Shown here: positions 10,701 through 15,251 of the stretch, piece by piece
Layout of the letters: every line of letters begins with the position of its first letter
Numbering within the stretch: position 1 is the first letter of the stretch
Source of the DNA: Candidatus Methanoplasma sp.
Lineage (GTDB): Archaea; Thermoplasmatota; Thermoplasmata; Methanomassiliicoccales; Methanomethylophilaceae
Direction of reading: 5' to 3'
Assembly (NCBI GenBank): GCA_031283015.1
Contig: JAITCQ010000073.1
Span: 1 to 23,377, forward strand
Length of the DNA stretch: 23,377 bases
Program-made: the position numbers and the translations under genes
Notes under the pieces: model-generated
Database searches by the model: none
What the model saw: only the letters and a program-made list of their open reading frames with translations
Told to the model about the DNA's origin: nothing

Positions 10701-10764
10701 TGATGCCCATCTTCAAGACGGAATGTCTCCCGTACAAATTGTGCTTTATTCTTTTCGTTATCAT
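1702..10764 (-). CDS. Giant modular surface protein (adhesin-like, InlB-type repeats), 3020 aa
   Basis: Probably a cell-surface adhesin or carbohydrate-binding protein. Residues 1-~40 are a basic N-terminus plus hydrophobic core (19-33), i.e. a signal peptide or anchor. Three composite modules follow (about residues 50-760, 880-1240, 1330-1690). Each contains a Gly-rich beta-repeat block with the recurring motif GAGIGGG and strands like ITINGGxVxATGG (about 16 copies in all), then a YVNA...YRSFAFQ segment, then a GY-G...LPV closing stretch. Residues ~1699-1776 match the Listeria-Bacteroides InlB B-repeat (FDGWY...LYAKW). Residues ~1780-2900 hold divergent InlB-like repeats of 93-98 residues with F-W cores and DLTANF ends. 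A membrane helix lies at ~2922-2944, followed by a basic RK and a ~75-residue tail that should be cytosolic. No protease or glycosidase motif is seen. The Gly-rich blocks resemble beta-helix, Cthe_2159-like carbohydrate-binding proteins; that link is from memory. The reading frame is unbroken over 9 kb. ATG 10764 has an SD 7 bases upstream. Confidence 0.9.
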   Translation of the reverse strand: MITKRIKHNLYGRHSVLKMGIIALAIIAALLVVPGEHSENYTSAAPVVPDHTFNVGTLPGGTLPTGVTWTAGTNTLAFSSAATDIYRLTGARPTLNITVNSGSGNTTKLMLDGLTMTTGSITVTGNLALYLQNSSTINGNIAVTAGNSIIIDSAADPGTGSTSGALIVTVQGNSANAAIGGITTNATTRNAGNITINGGTVTATGGSPTANNVGGGGAGIGGAGSNNAAAGNGGTTTINGGRVTATGGNGFGSTGNNGGAGAGIGGGAATGNGYTGGAGGTIRIEGADTVVIARGGTNTGNTQLAGAGIGGGASGGNANNIGGAGGDVTIDGAYVETYGGSRTTSTGATTYELGGAGIGGGASTGWGGAGANVTISGDAVVKAYGGKVTLGVNVTNAEGGAAIGGGCGGLVGGGNTGQGGAPGGTVLIRGNAVVEAHGGDVVTATTFQLTVTSYIRAGTGIGGGNSSGGNKGGPGGNITIQDNATVTAIGGKAQINSVAQTILNQYYVRAATGIGGGTGAPGGNNGSITITGGKVVAIGGDAIQDNNNPVSCFTRVSAGTGIGAGSGSHTEGGFGDGGTITITGGTVVATGGKYTVAASTADESQHGAGIGGGGQNYANQPGTIGSNAIITLGHEANITAFAYGDDRPAIHGDITTTAVGYVNARLADRAASAISPSHIAILLCEIQTLNVDSTVLDILSTLEYTDRGGYRSFAFQHANSPAGAGYNIYIVGPDGAARLGRVNPDSTVIPTVSGNGGYGTYGNDTNYKGAAPVYIPPERLPAVWERHIDESYLPVIEELKDSSGKILKENRFVIVLSDPDDPSEPGWYVAEKPFIDGHIYEGYFMTINARPSSLNDFVQGYPPRIDPVLGLNTIFFAYTKSPYWVDIDLADGDGSLTDSTKSSYYSYDPSTGTLTIIQDAPTTPGTPLAYRLWQSDTSLVDTIVVRGISTHITVDGITVGDMTLDNAADVDLHVRKGSTFNGGIRAPAGTSLTIDRAVLAGLLINYTLTVAADPDKAGIGGGNGEAAGRITIDGGNVIATGGAGGAGIGGGNGGNGGTIVINGGNVIATGGAGGAGIGGGNGGNGGTIILNGGVTNSFGSSAGGAGIGGGDGGAGAALTLNKGAEVLAFSLSPVSSKAAIDAASVSGDGYYVNAFFVAGSDVPDAMHIYESGALVGAIEDMPTSLRGFAFHLKDAGPSTYTITGQKGSTIFMPVRHDDEGDTNIVSINNPNGYAGHNPLNGSLPVGFGYYVTEYYVMEDGSSISFMSATKTFVATGSYGKPVPDLTSYGYGALGHNWTVAPTGSGTYLTVVIVPAELITADTEIYFVYGPTPYMEIDLFNSDTSLFGTVADVWSDYYEYVGASTPGGGSFLVIKQDAPDGKQYRIYMTGTGNNHYVDGIVVNAGTATTIIIDGIELLGNIELKSSTDVNLLLSGASEITGSIRVPYGAGASNAAITIDSAAGTGSTAGSLTVTASPYDAGIGGWSAAVDAGSITIIGGSVTATGGTTGAGIGGGGGSGANAGGAGGTIVITGGIVTAYGLNGPAIGGGNAEGSSSPGAAATITIGSAAVVEAYSDYYADGTIQGRLPAIYAGNNLGDGFYVNAMLENEISATAPMALEVYDENDVLLTTLTIPAGYRSFAFQLSGSSTTADYYIFAYDGTERTPVLRLSDLEEEIFSINQITGYDGYDNFLGALPVTLRPKWNVTFDTDYGMPVPPVQVVLHGQLVTEPSPPTKEYYLFDGWYSDSSLSTAWDFGTDVVTSDITLYAKWEMDPTMWFSVTLDTNLTDGNIQWSLTGSGSDWSDFTNDAGTYKEWFKISNVSGSPTLVYLLATADTGKSFLRWSSGIPFYASNPYTYNGESDITAGAEFTGSEWIEVTLAASPAGAAGASLTFNITRTPAGSATPVTTAGDFSVTGPFRVGLDETLDFTAGSVTGYEFFQWQDDRSPVNTVPSTGSTGNPDLSSYTGTGSVTFTAIYYDTDNQTLVTLQADPGILSPAFTVVQGMSPAIYNQVGNTRVFVVDKGVPFDATAPLTFAVSITVTYTLLGWAGEEIGDNILNATISDPQTFYAIYYDMETQVLVTLNSFPTSLDPAFTVSQNGADLLFVLPSSGTGRIFAVQKNADFEMTVPSVAGYTFQFWLDGDSITDDNPRTIAANTLTANTTYTAYFTSGADHTLTISVVDPSAPADAKVSVTLEGFHIADVAPGASFTLTVGDGAAIDLLATNGTVSLLSHWSVTGTVPAGVTAVSASMSFAMNDDYDLTANFYDPTDPSTFRTLALDVNNTALGSIDLTIGGLSAPITSYSYNRTLAVGAAIDITAVPATGMLFSNWGTAIGADVPAPFVGLALNNAFALNGNYDLTANFYDPSDPSTFRTLTLGVNNALLGSIDLVIDGLPAVITSYSYNRTLAVGAAIEVEAVPAAGMLFSHWSANGTEVPSTMYSDEQSGAFALNGNYDLTANFYDPTDPSTHRTLDLDVNDDTLGSIDLTIGGLPSVITSYPNTWTLAAGAAIEIEAVPAAGMSFSHWGTVAGADVPAAFDGTALNNAFALNGNYDLTAFFYDPTDPSTHRTLDLDVNDDTLGSIALVIDRLPAVITSYPYARILVVGAAIEIEAVPAAGMSFSNWESGAATAPAGFSALLASNSFAMNADYDLTAVFFDPSVPGSNYTLDLKVTGTGTIDLTVGAVTETVAVPFSHIFATGTSVTVAASATAPWVFSHWLATGAAPAGFSALLASNSFAMNADYDLTAVFEQPIPIPKYFYITANADSRTTISPQGVVSVLSGTNRTFTFSAADGYTVLAVVVDGSPLSAGQIASGSYTFYEVRANHSINVVSRELRTDITLRIDIKEGKGYAEYSVNGGAHEKYTAVVTLPEFCSLDVWAFAEDGYSFSKWVDGSRVYTNSTVPFNDVGAAIQLELYFTDDSGFPWWIIILLLLILLIFLIWFLFFYRKMLSVVKVESSASIIGKDRVRRKAAYSFRIEGGTGTVAYRIGEDGMWKTLLPGPGGEYAIPRGEITDTLIIECR
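2540..3990 (-). repeat. Tandem DNA repeats of 279-294 bp encoding divergent InlB-like units
   Basis: Equivalent points of the repeat fall at 3082, 3376, 3667 and 3961, giving periods of 294, 291 and 294 bp (97-98 residues). Each unit encodes FYDP-DPST-RTL, then GSI-L-I-GLP-VITSY, an AGAAIEIEAVPAAGM core and an NGNYDLTA end. A related pair at 2541 and 2820 has a 279-bp period and shares 43 identical bases (2541-2583, 2820-2862). All lie in frame inside the giant gene, so this is a protein repeat array with recent duplication or gene conversion, not a mobile element. Confidence 0.9.
6040..6420 (-). repeat. Gly-rich repeat block 3 of the giant protein
   Basis: About three degenerate copies of the GIGG(G) unit with beta-strand stretches of the type ITIIGGSVTATGG, forming the core of the third composite module (about residues 1449-1575). 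It is preceded by an EIDL...QYRIY segment and followed by a FYVNA...YRSFAFQ segment, as in the second module. Confidence 0.75.
7370..7740 (-). repeat. Gly-rich repeat block 2, with an 87-bp near-identical repeat
   Basis: Four GAGIGGG units, two of which (7532-7581 and 7619-7668) are almost identical at DNA level with an 87-bp period, encoding 29 residues (VIATGG, GAGIGGG, NGGNGG in order). The extreme DNA identity points to a recent tandem duplication or slippage. Confidence 0.85.
8900..10240 (-). repeat. Gly-rich repeat block 1 of the giant protein
   Basis: About nine copies of a 40-60 residue unit (about residues 180-620), each with GIGGG followed by Gly/Asn spacers and a strand such as ITITGGTVVATGG. 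DNA copies are degenerate (many GCCGCC/CCTCCG-like runs on the + strand). The periodic strands suggest a solenoid or beta-helix fold (inference). The strong base bias creates long meaningless open frames on the + strand. Confidence 0.8.
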
Positions 10765-10771
10765 TCTGAAT

Positions 10772-10778
10772 ACCCCTT
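10772..10778 (-). promoter_or_regulatory. Shine-Dalgarno-like site of the giant gene
   Basis: AAGGGGT on the - strand ends 7 bases before the ATG at 10764 and supports this start, which is directly followed by a signal-peptide-like N-terminus. Confidence 0.6.
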
Positions 10779-10887
10779 ACTTTCTTGTTTTCACAAGTAC
10801 CAGAACCACTGAAAGAATGCACTCTTCCCCCGTCATTGAAAGATTTGACGCAAGGCATTCCGCTAAAAGCTTTCGCTGAGAAGCCGC

Positions 10888-10931
10888 GGGCCTCGCCTGC
10901 GGCGCAAACACGTTCGGCTGAGGCCCTTTTT
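10888..10931 (+). terminator. Stem-loop followed by T5 in the spacer
   Basis: GGGCCTC (10888-10894) pairs with GAGGCCC (10920-10926), extended by GCC/GGC across a one-base bulge, and is followed by TTTTT (10927-10931) on the + strand. It looks like the end of a + strand RNA although no + strand gene precedes it. Read on the - strand it would be a stable hairpin in the leader of the giant gene. Confidence 0.4.
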
Positions 10932-11056
10932 ATTACGGCTGACACGGGAGCGTCGAAAACAAAAAGTCTCCTCTCTCCCGCCTCCGTTCCGCTGCTGCCC
11001 AAACCCACTTGTCTCTTCATCTTTGTCCTTTGATCCGTTCCAGACGGAATCCATAC

Positions 11057-11089
11057 AGCGTATTAATATGTATAATATATAGATACGCT
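11057..11089. promoter_or_regulatory. AT-rich TATA-like region inside a 7-bp inverted repeat
   Basis: AGCGTAT (11057-11063) and ATACGCT (11083-11089) are perfect inverted arms around a pure AT core with TATATA on both strands. On the - strand it could be the promoter of the giant gene, giving a leader of roughly 285 bases. The flanking arms resemble an operator. The functional role is inferred. Confidence 0.4.
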
Positions 11090-11249
11090 TTCCGCCGAAA
11101 TCATGACCAGTCCAAAGTACTCTATAGACGTACCGCATTAATAAAACTAATGTATTTTGATCCTTTTTCCACCCCTCCCGGACCGTCGTGTTCAAAGGGG
11201 ATAGGTCGAGCGTCCAGCGGACCTGCTGAGGCAGATTGAAGCGTTTGCA

Positions 11250-11339
11250 GGCGGAGGAACGGCCTGCCCCGCCGCAGGGAATGCCGGTGGGGGGCTTAAG
11301 CCTCCGTGCACGACCCCCGACGGGGGCCGTTCCTCCGCC
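11250..11339 (+). ncRNA. Candidate structured RNA or inverted-repeat element, 90 bases
   Basis: A perfect 15-bp inverted repeat (11250-11264 with 11325-11339) closes a 60-base interior that can itself fold (GCCCCGCCG with CGGTGGGGGGC, allowing a G-U pair and a bulge; CCCCC-GAC-GGGGG). It is followed by CTTTT on the + strand. The sequence around GGAGGAAC recalls RNase P conserved region I, but the rest of that RNA is not there. It could be a small RNA, a terminator, or a relic of a small inverted-repeat transposon; no target-site duplication is visible. Confidence 0.35.
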
Positions 11340-11365
11340 CTTTTAAAAAGTTTGTTTCAGCTTAC

Positions 11366-11478
11366 CGGATGCCGGCGACCGCATGCACAATACTGTGCAA
11401 AGGGGATCTGCCTGCACACGTGCGCCGGCGTCCGACCGGGCTGAATGTCAGCGAGGATCGCTCATCGGCCTGCCGATG
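11366..11478 (+). other. Cluster of consecutive hairpins
   Basis: A 12-bp helix with one G-U pair (11366-11377 with 11423-11434) encloses a 6-bp hairpin (TGCACA-ATAC-TGTGCA, 11384-11399). It is followed by GCTGA-ATG-TCAGC (11440-11452) and CATCGGC-CT-GCCGATG (11463-11478). The density of near-perfect stems suggests RNA structure, on either strand. No known family is recognised. Confidence 0.3.
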
Positions 11479-11574
11479 CCCCCTCCTTCGGTGCGATGTA
11501 TTCTCCGTACGGGCCCGGGACGACGGCCTTCCGCGCCTGCCCTCCCCCGTTCCATCTGCTACGGATTAATCTCA

Positions 11575-11740
11575 TTCTTATCCCTCTTCCAAATACAAAT
11601 TATTCATTAAGTATGATTTTTTTGACTAAATGATTAGGATTTCTTAAGTATAAATACATACGTATATCGGTAAAAATAGCATATTTAGTATTATGAATTG
11701 TATATAAATTATTACATATTCTTGCTGGACATTTGTCATT
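11575..11740. other. AT-rich stretch with TATA-like boxes
   Basis: A sharp change from GC-rich flanks to an AT-rich run containing TATAAATAC (about 11650) and TATATAAAT (about 11701) on the + strand. Likely promoter-rich or AT-rich regulatory DNA for transcripts entering the 11760-11860 region or the regulator operon. No gene is seen in it. Confidence 0.35.
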
Positions 11741-11832
11741 GCAGTGCGCAACGCATATCTCCCAGGTAAAAGTCGAATCTGCGTGCAGGCCCCGGCCCCA
11801 CTGGTATGTGGAGGGCGTCCGTTTATCATCCA

Positions 11833-11858
11833 CGGACCGCGCCAACCAGCGCGGTCCG
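11833..11858. repeat. 10-bp perfect inverted repeat upstream of the regulator operon
   Basis: CGGACCGCGC (11833-11842) and GCGCGGTCCG (11849-11858) with a 6-base spacer CAACCA, ending 14 bases before the TATA box of the HTH gene. On DNA it is a good candidate operator for the HTH protein encoded next door. As RNA it is a strong stem followed by CAAAAAG, possibly the end of an upstream small RNA. Confidence 0.5.
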
Positions 11859-11872
11859 CAAAAAGTATCTTC

Positions 11873-11880
11873 TTATATAG
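11873..11880 (+). promoter_or_regulatory. TATA box of the HTH regulator operon
   Basis: TTATATAG is centred about 26 bases before the ATG at 11903. Archaeal transcription starts about 25 bases past the TATA box, so the mRNA would begin at or next to the start codon (leaderless). No SD precedes the ATG. Confidence 0.65.
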
Positions 11881-11902
11881 AAGGACAACCTCTTTCTATA
11901 TT

Positions 11903-12850
11903 ATGAGCAGAGAGGATCTTATAAACACCACCCGAGCCATTCTGGCAAAGGCAGGGTTCGATATTTCCTCCGCCCTCAGCCTCCGCAGCATATGTTTCGA
12001 CATCGTCGGAAGGAAGGACGAGACGCTGCTTATAATCAAAGTGCTCAGCAACGTGGACGCGTTCTCGAGGGAGAACGCGGAGGATATGAAAGTTCTCGCC
12101 GACGCGCTCAGGGCCACGCCGCTTCTCATCGGCGAGACGTCCAGCTCCGGGCCGCTTGAGGCCGGGATCGTCTATTCGAGATTCAAGATCCCCATAATAT
12201 CCAACGAGACCCTCGGCGAGCATCTGCTGGAGGAAGTTCCTCCATTCATCTTCGCGGCGCCCGGCGGCCTGTACGTCAGGATCAACAGCGACCTTCTGAG
12301 AAGCGTGAGGGAGAACAGCGGGATCAGCCTGGGCACACTGGCGGAGACCACCGGGGTCTCCAGACGCACGATACAGATGTACGAGTCCGGGATGGGGGCG
12401 ATGATCGACGCCGCGATGAGACTCGAGGAGTTCCTTCAGGTGCCGATAATCGAACCGATAGACCCCTTTGAGTACAAAAGCAAGAAGCAACCCGAGGATT
12501 ATGAGATGAAGGACGGCGGAAGGACCGAATCGAACGCGCTGAACCGTCTGCTCGACATCGGGTTCGCCATAACGCCGGTCACAAAGAGTCCGTTCGAAGC
12601 GATAACGAGGAGCAGACAGACCGTATTCCTCACGGGACTCGGCATCGACGAGGAAAAACTCATACAAAAGGCGCTGATCGCCTCGGAGATCTCAAAGATC
12701 GCCGGCAAGCATTCCCTGATCATCGTGGAAAGGGAGAGATCGGCGGAGAGCATCGATTCCACCGCCGTGGTGACCAGCGAGGAACTCCGGAAGATAGACG
12801 ACCAGGACGCCCTGACCGACCTGGTGCTTTCAAGGAGCACAAAGAAATGA
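11903..12850 (+). CDS. Archaeal HTH-type transcriptional regulator (COG1395-like)
   Basis: A 315-residue putative DNA-binding regulator. An N-terminal alpha/beta domain (about 1-125, with ICFDIVGRKDETLLIIKV) resembles a nuclease-fold or sensor domain without an evident active site. A lambda-repressor/XRE-type HTH follows at about 130-180 (SVRENSGISLGTLAETTGVSRRTIQ, quoted in part). The C-terminal half ends in an alpha/beta domain (QTVFLTGLG, SLIIVERE). Length and order match the archaeal family annotated as putative HTH-type transcriptional regulatory protein; its targets are unknown to me. I choose ATG 11903 over a GTG 159 bases upstream because the extension is unlike the family and the TATA box fits a leaderless start here. 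The stop overlaps the next gene by 4 bases (ATGA). A palindrome upstream suggests autoregulation (inference). Confidence 0.88.
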   Translation: MSREDLINTTRAILAKAGFDISSALSLRSICFDIVGRKDETLLIIKVLSNVDAFSRENAEDMKVLADALRATPLLIGETSSSGPLEAGIVYSRFKIPIISNETLGEHLLEEVPPFIFAAPGGLYVRINSDLLRSVRENSGISLGTLAETTGVSRRTIQMYESGMGAMIDAAMRLEEFLQVPIIEPIDPFEYKSKKQPEDYEMKDGGRTESNALNRLLDIGFAITPVTKSPFEAITRSRQTVFLTGLGIDEEKLIQKALIASEISKIAGKHSLIIVERERSAESIDSTAVVTSEELRKIDDQDALTDLVLSRSTKK

Positions 12851-13464
12851 TCTCCCTTGATATCGGAAGATGCAGGGTCGACATCCTGCCAGTGGTCAAA
12901 GGTCTCGTATCGGAAGCGGAGAAGGTCAGGGAAGCGTACGGGAAGTACGAGGCGTACGCCGTGTCCTTGGGGATAGAGGAGATAATCGCGATCAAGCACC
13001 GGGACGAGATCGAGGACGCCCAGGAACTAAGCGAAATCGATATGGTGTACGTTCACCATCTTTCTAATTTCGGTGAGATAGAGTCGCCCTCGCCCGTGTT
13101 CTGCGAATTGGTGGACGCCTGTGCGAAGGATTCCATCGAGGTGATACCTCTGGACATGAACAACGAGGAGTTCACGGAGATGTACGTCAAGACGGTAACG
13201 GCCATGGAGTTCGTGAAAGAGCACAGGCTCGCCAAGAAGGGGATGAAACGCAGTTTTGATATGACGTCCCCGGAGGCTTTCGCAATATCGTGGGACAATT
13301 ATCTCAACGGGGTCAAGGGGTACGGCAAGGTAAGCAAAAAAAGAGAAGAGTACATCGCGTCGCAGATAATCGATATAGCCAGGTACAGAAGTTCTCTGCT
13401 GGCCGTCGTCGAGGCGGAAAGAGTTTATAATGTGATCGAACATATCAAGGTCGATAAACAATGA
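12847..13464 (+). CDS. Conserved-looking protein of unknown function, 205 aa
   Basis: I do not recognise this protein with confidence. It is a soluble, charged alpha/beta protein without signal peptide, membrane helix or cysteine motif. Features: an N-terminal segment MISLDIGRCRVDILPVV, a hydrophobic strand IDMVYVHHLSN, EVIPLDMNNEEF in the middle, and a C-terminal REEYIASQI...SLLAVVEAERVYNVIEHI. The last stretch faintly resembles the end of TraB/PrgY-like proteins (catalytic RDE-M-A helix then a strand), a weak guess. It starts inside the stop of the HTH gene and its stop overlaps the next start, both by ATGA, so the three products are likely made together and may act in one process. Confidence 0.85.
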   Translation: MISLDIGRCRVDILPVVKGLVSEAEKVREAYGKYEAYAVSLGIEEIIAIKHRDEIEDAQELSEIDMVYVHHLSNFGEIESPSPVFCELVDACAKDSIEVIPLDMNNEEFTEMYVKTVTAMEFVKEHRLAKKGMKRSFDMTSPEAFAISWDNYLNGVKGYGKVSKKREEYIASQIIDIARYRSSLLAVVEAERVYNVIEHIKVDKQ

Positions 13465-14483
13465 GCGACAGATGCCCCAGTTGCAATGATTACAAAGCGA
13501 ACGGAGAACCATTCTGCGGCTCGTGCGGTCGCAATCTTAACGATGCGGAGCCGGATAAAGCGCAGCTCAGTATCCTTACCTTTTTTCTTTTGCTCGCGAC
13601 AGTGTTCGTTATCTTTATCGCAATCTTCGAATCGATCACCCTTGCGGTGAATGCGTCGGAAGTATTCGGTTTCCTATCGGACAAGTTCCCGATCTTTGTC
13701 CTCGTGCCGTCTCTCCAAATCTTGTTCTATGTGGAGGGGGTCGAACTTCAGATATTCTGGGTCCTCCTGACCATCATCATCCTGTCGTGCGTGGCGACCG
13801 CGGCGATAAGGTTCATTGAAGTGGCAAGGTCTCCGGGAGGCCTCACCAAGCCCGGTGCCGCCGAGAACACTGCTTTCTTCTGGGTAAGTGTCCTCCTGAG
13901 CGCATATCTTTTCATCACCGTCGTCATTGTTATCGCGTTAGAGATGGCGGGGAATGAGATCACCACACCGGATTTCGGGACAAATATCGAACGGATGTTC
14001 GAACTGGCGAACGCATCCGTTTGGGAGGAGATAGTCACCCGCCTGCTGCTCATCGGTGTGCCGATGATGTTCATCTCCCTCGTCGTTGCCCGTAAAAAGG
14101 AATCTCTGAAATGTCTCTTGGGCGGTTTCGGAATGAGCACGACCGCCATCGTGCTGATCCTGATATCCGGCGCGGTCTTCGGTCTGGCACATTACAGCGG
14201 CTGGGACGATCAGGCCTGGAAGGTCCTGACGACTGCGATCATGGGCGTGTTCCTCGGATATCTGTTCGTCCGTTTCGGTCTATATGCGGCCATACTCATG
14301 CACTTCATCATGGACTATCTTCAGTCCTTCGATTGGATGGGGGTCGGGGCATTGGGGGGTATCGTGTCATTGTTGATCTTTGGCATCGGCCTTGTCTCTT
14401 TGATATACATAGTGCAAAAACTGGTCCAGTCTAAAGAAGCGATCGAGTCGCTTCCCGCATTCAGGAACGAACACGTCAAATGA
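13461..14483 (+). CDS. Zinc-ribbon CPBP-family intramembrane metalloprotease
   Basis: A 340-residue membrane protein. The N-terminus is a short zinc ribbon with Cys5, Cys8, Cys19 and Cys22, expected on the cytosolic side. About seven or eight hydrophobic helices follow. The three CPBP (Rce1/Abi-like) motifs are intact: E189-E190-x3-R194 (WEEIVTR), F240-x3-H244 (FGLAH) and H281-x3-D285 (HFIMD); these bind zinc and catalyse cleavage in known relatives. The substrate is unknown. Family members process prenylated proteins or peptides, or take part in bacteriocin immunity. It is the third gene of an ATGA-linked operon behind an HTH regulator. The stop is only 3 bases from the stop of the convergent downstream gene, so no separate terminator fits between them. 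Confidence 0.9.
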   Translation: MSDRCPSCNDYKANGEPFCGSCGRNLNDAEPDKAQLSILTFFLLLATVFVIFIAIFESITLAVNASEVFGFLSDKFPIFVLVPSLQILFYVEGVELQIFWVLLTIIILSCVATAAIRFIEVARSPGGLTKPGAAENTAFFWVSVLLSAYLFITVVIVIALEMAGNEITTPDFGTNIERMFELANASVWEEIVTRLLLIGVPMMFISLVVARKKESLKCLLGGFGMSTTAIVLILISGAVFGLAHYSGWDDQAWKVLTTAIMGVFLGYLFVRFGLYAAILMHFIMDYLQSFDWMGVGALGGIVSLLIFGIGLVSLIYIVQKLVQSKEAIESLPAFRNEHVK

Positions 14484-14486
14484 AGA

Positions 14487-15251
14487 TCACAGCTTCCGCA
14501 TGATGTCCTCTAAACGTTCCTTTGATACTATGGCTGATTCCATGTTCCTGGACTCGATTATATAATTGCCTTTGTATCCCCTCAGTCTCGACAGGACGCG
14601 GACAAAATCGATCTTCCCGTCGCCAATGGTCATATGGTCGTCGTTCTTTCCCATGTTATCGTGGATGTGGATGTTCGCGATTCTTCCCTCGAATGCGTCG
14701 ATGCACTCGTCGATCAGTCCCATGGTGTTCGCATGGCCGATGTCGAAACAAATGCTCAGGTCCGTCCCGTCCATAAGTTCCAGCAACTCTCCTGGCGTCT
14801 GTCCCATCATGATCACGAAGGACGGCATGTTCTCCACCGCGGCGGTCACGCCGTACTCTTCCGCCCCTTTCTCTATCTTTTTCAGCGAGTCCTTCGCATA
14901 CCTTATGCTCCGATCCTTTGCGCTGTGAAGCACCATCGAATAGATTCCCGGATGGATTGTCACCAACGCTATCCCCATGCGGTTGGCGTGTTCCATTGTT
15001 CTGATCGTCTCTTCCACCGATGCCTCTCTGATCCTTTCGTTGATCGACGCGATGTTCACGTCGCATATCGGGGCGTGTACTGAACATGTCATGCCATACG
15101 ATCCCTTTATCTCGTTGAACCGGGAGGAGAATTTGATGACTGAGTTCTCCGCCTCGGAGAATATCTCCCACAGCCCGAAGTCCTTGGACACCATGTCCAT
15201 GACCCTTTCGGGATCCAGCACACCGAATTCCGTGCATGACATCCCTATCAC
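14487..15251 (-). CDS. Sugar phosphate isomerase/epimerase-like TIM-barrel protein
   Basis: A 254-residue protein of the AP-endonuclease-2/xylose-isomerase-like TIM-barrel superfamily. Metal-ligand positions expected for the fold are visible: H59 (SVHAP), H100 (TIHPG), E140 (VENMP), D170 and H173 (CFDIGHAN), H197 (HIHDN), D205/H206 (DDHM) and E233 (IIES). The superfamily includes endonuclease IV and sugar epimerases; without a closer match either an isomerase or a nucleic-acid enzyme is possible, with the former more usual for such stand-alone proteins. The GTG at 15251 overlaps the UPF0201 stop (GTGA), implying translational coupling; an internal ATG at 15242 is an alternative start. It converges with the CPBP gene. 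Confidence 0.85.
   Translation of the reverse strand: MIGMSCTEFGVLDPERVMDMVSKDFGLWEIFSEAENSVIKFSSRFNEIKGSYGMTCSVHAPICDVNIASINERIREASVEETIRTMEHANRMGIALVTIHPGIYSMVLHSAKDRSIRYAKDSLKKIEKGAEEYGVTAAVENMPSFVIMMGQTPGELLELMDGTDLSICFDIGHANTMGLIDECIDAFEGRIANIHIHDNMGKNDDHMTIGDGKIDFVRVLSRLRGYKGNYIIESRNMESAIVSKERLEDIMRKL

Larger units (their letters stand above)
10765..11902. other. 1.1 kb spacer between the giant gene and the HTH regulator
   Basis: No convincing protein gene on either strand: the open frames here are short, have no recognisable domain and mostly no SD. It is a mosaic of AT-rich stretches (about 11055-11090 and 11575-11740) and GC-rich, hairpin-dense stretches (about 10880-10930, 11225-11345, 11360-11540, 11760-11860). 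I saw no tRNA, 5S, SRP or RNase P signature. The layout is compatible with a long 5' leader for the giant gene, one or more small RNAs, and promoters; these are inferences. Confidence 0.6.

Noticed and set aside
11250..11540. RNase P RNA or SRP RNA
   Set aside because: GGAGGAAC recalls RNase P conserved region I, but its other conserved regions and the SRP helix-8 motif are absent on both strands.
11744..11860. Possible tRNA around GTCGAATC near 11769
   Set aside because: The T-arm stem does not pair and no anticodon arm or acceptor stem can be built on either strand.
11744..11902. 53-codon N-terminal extension of the HTH regulator from a GTG
   Set aside because: Not like the family, runs through a perfect palindrome and the TATA box, and contains no conserved pattern; ATG 11903 fits better.
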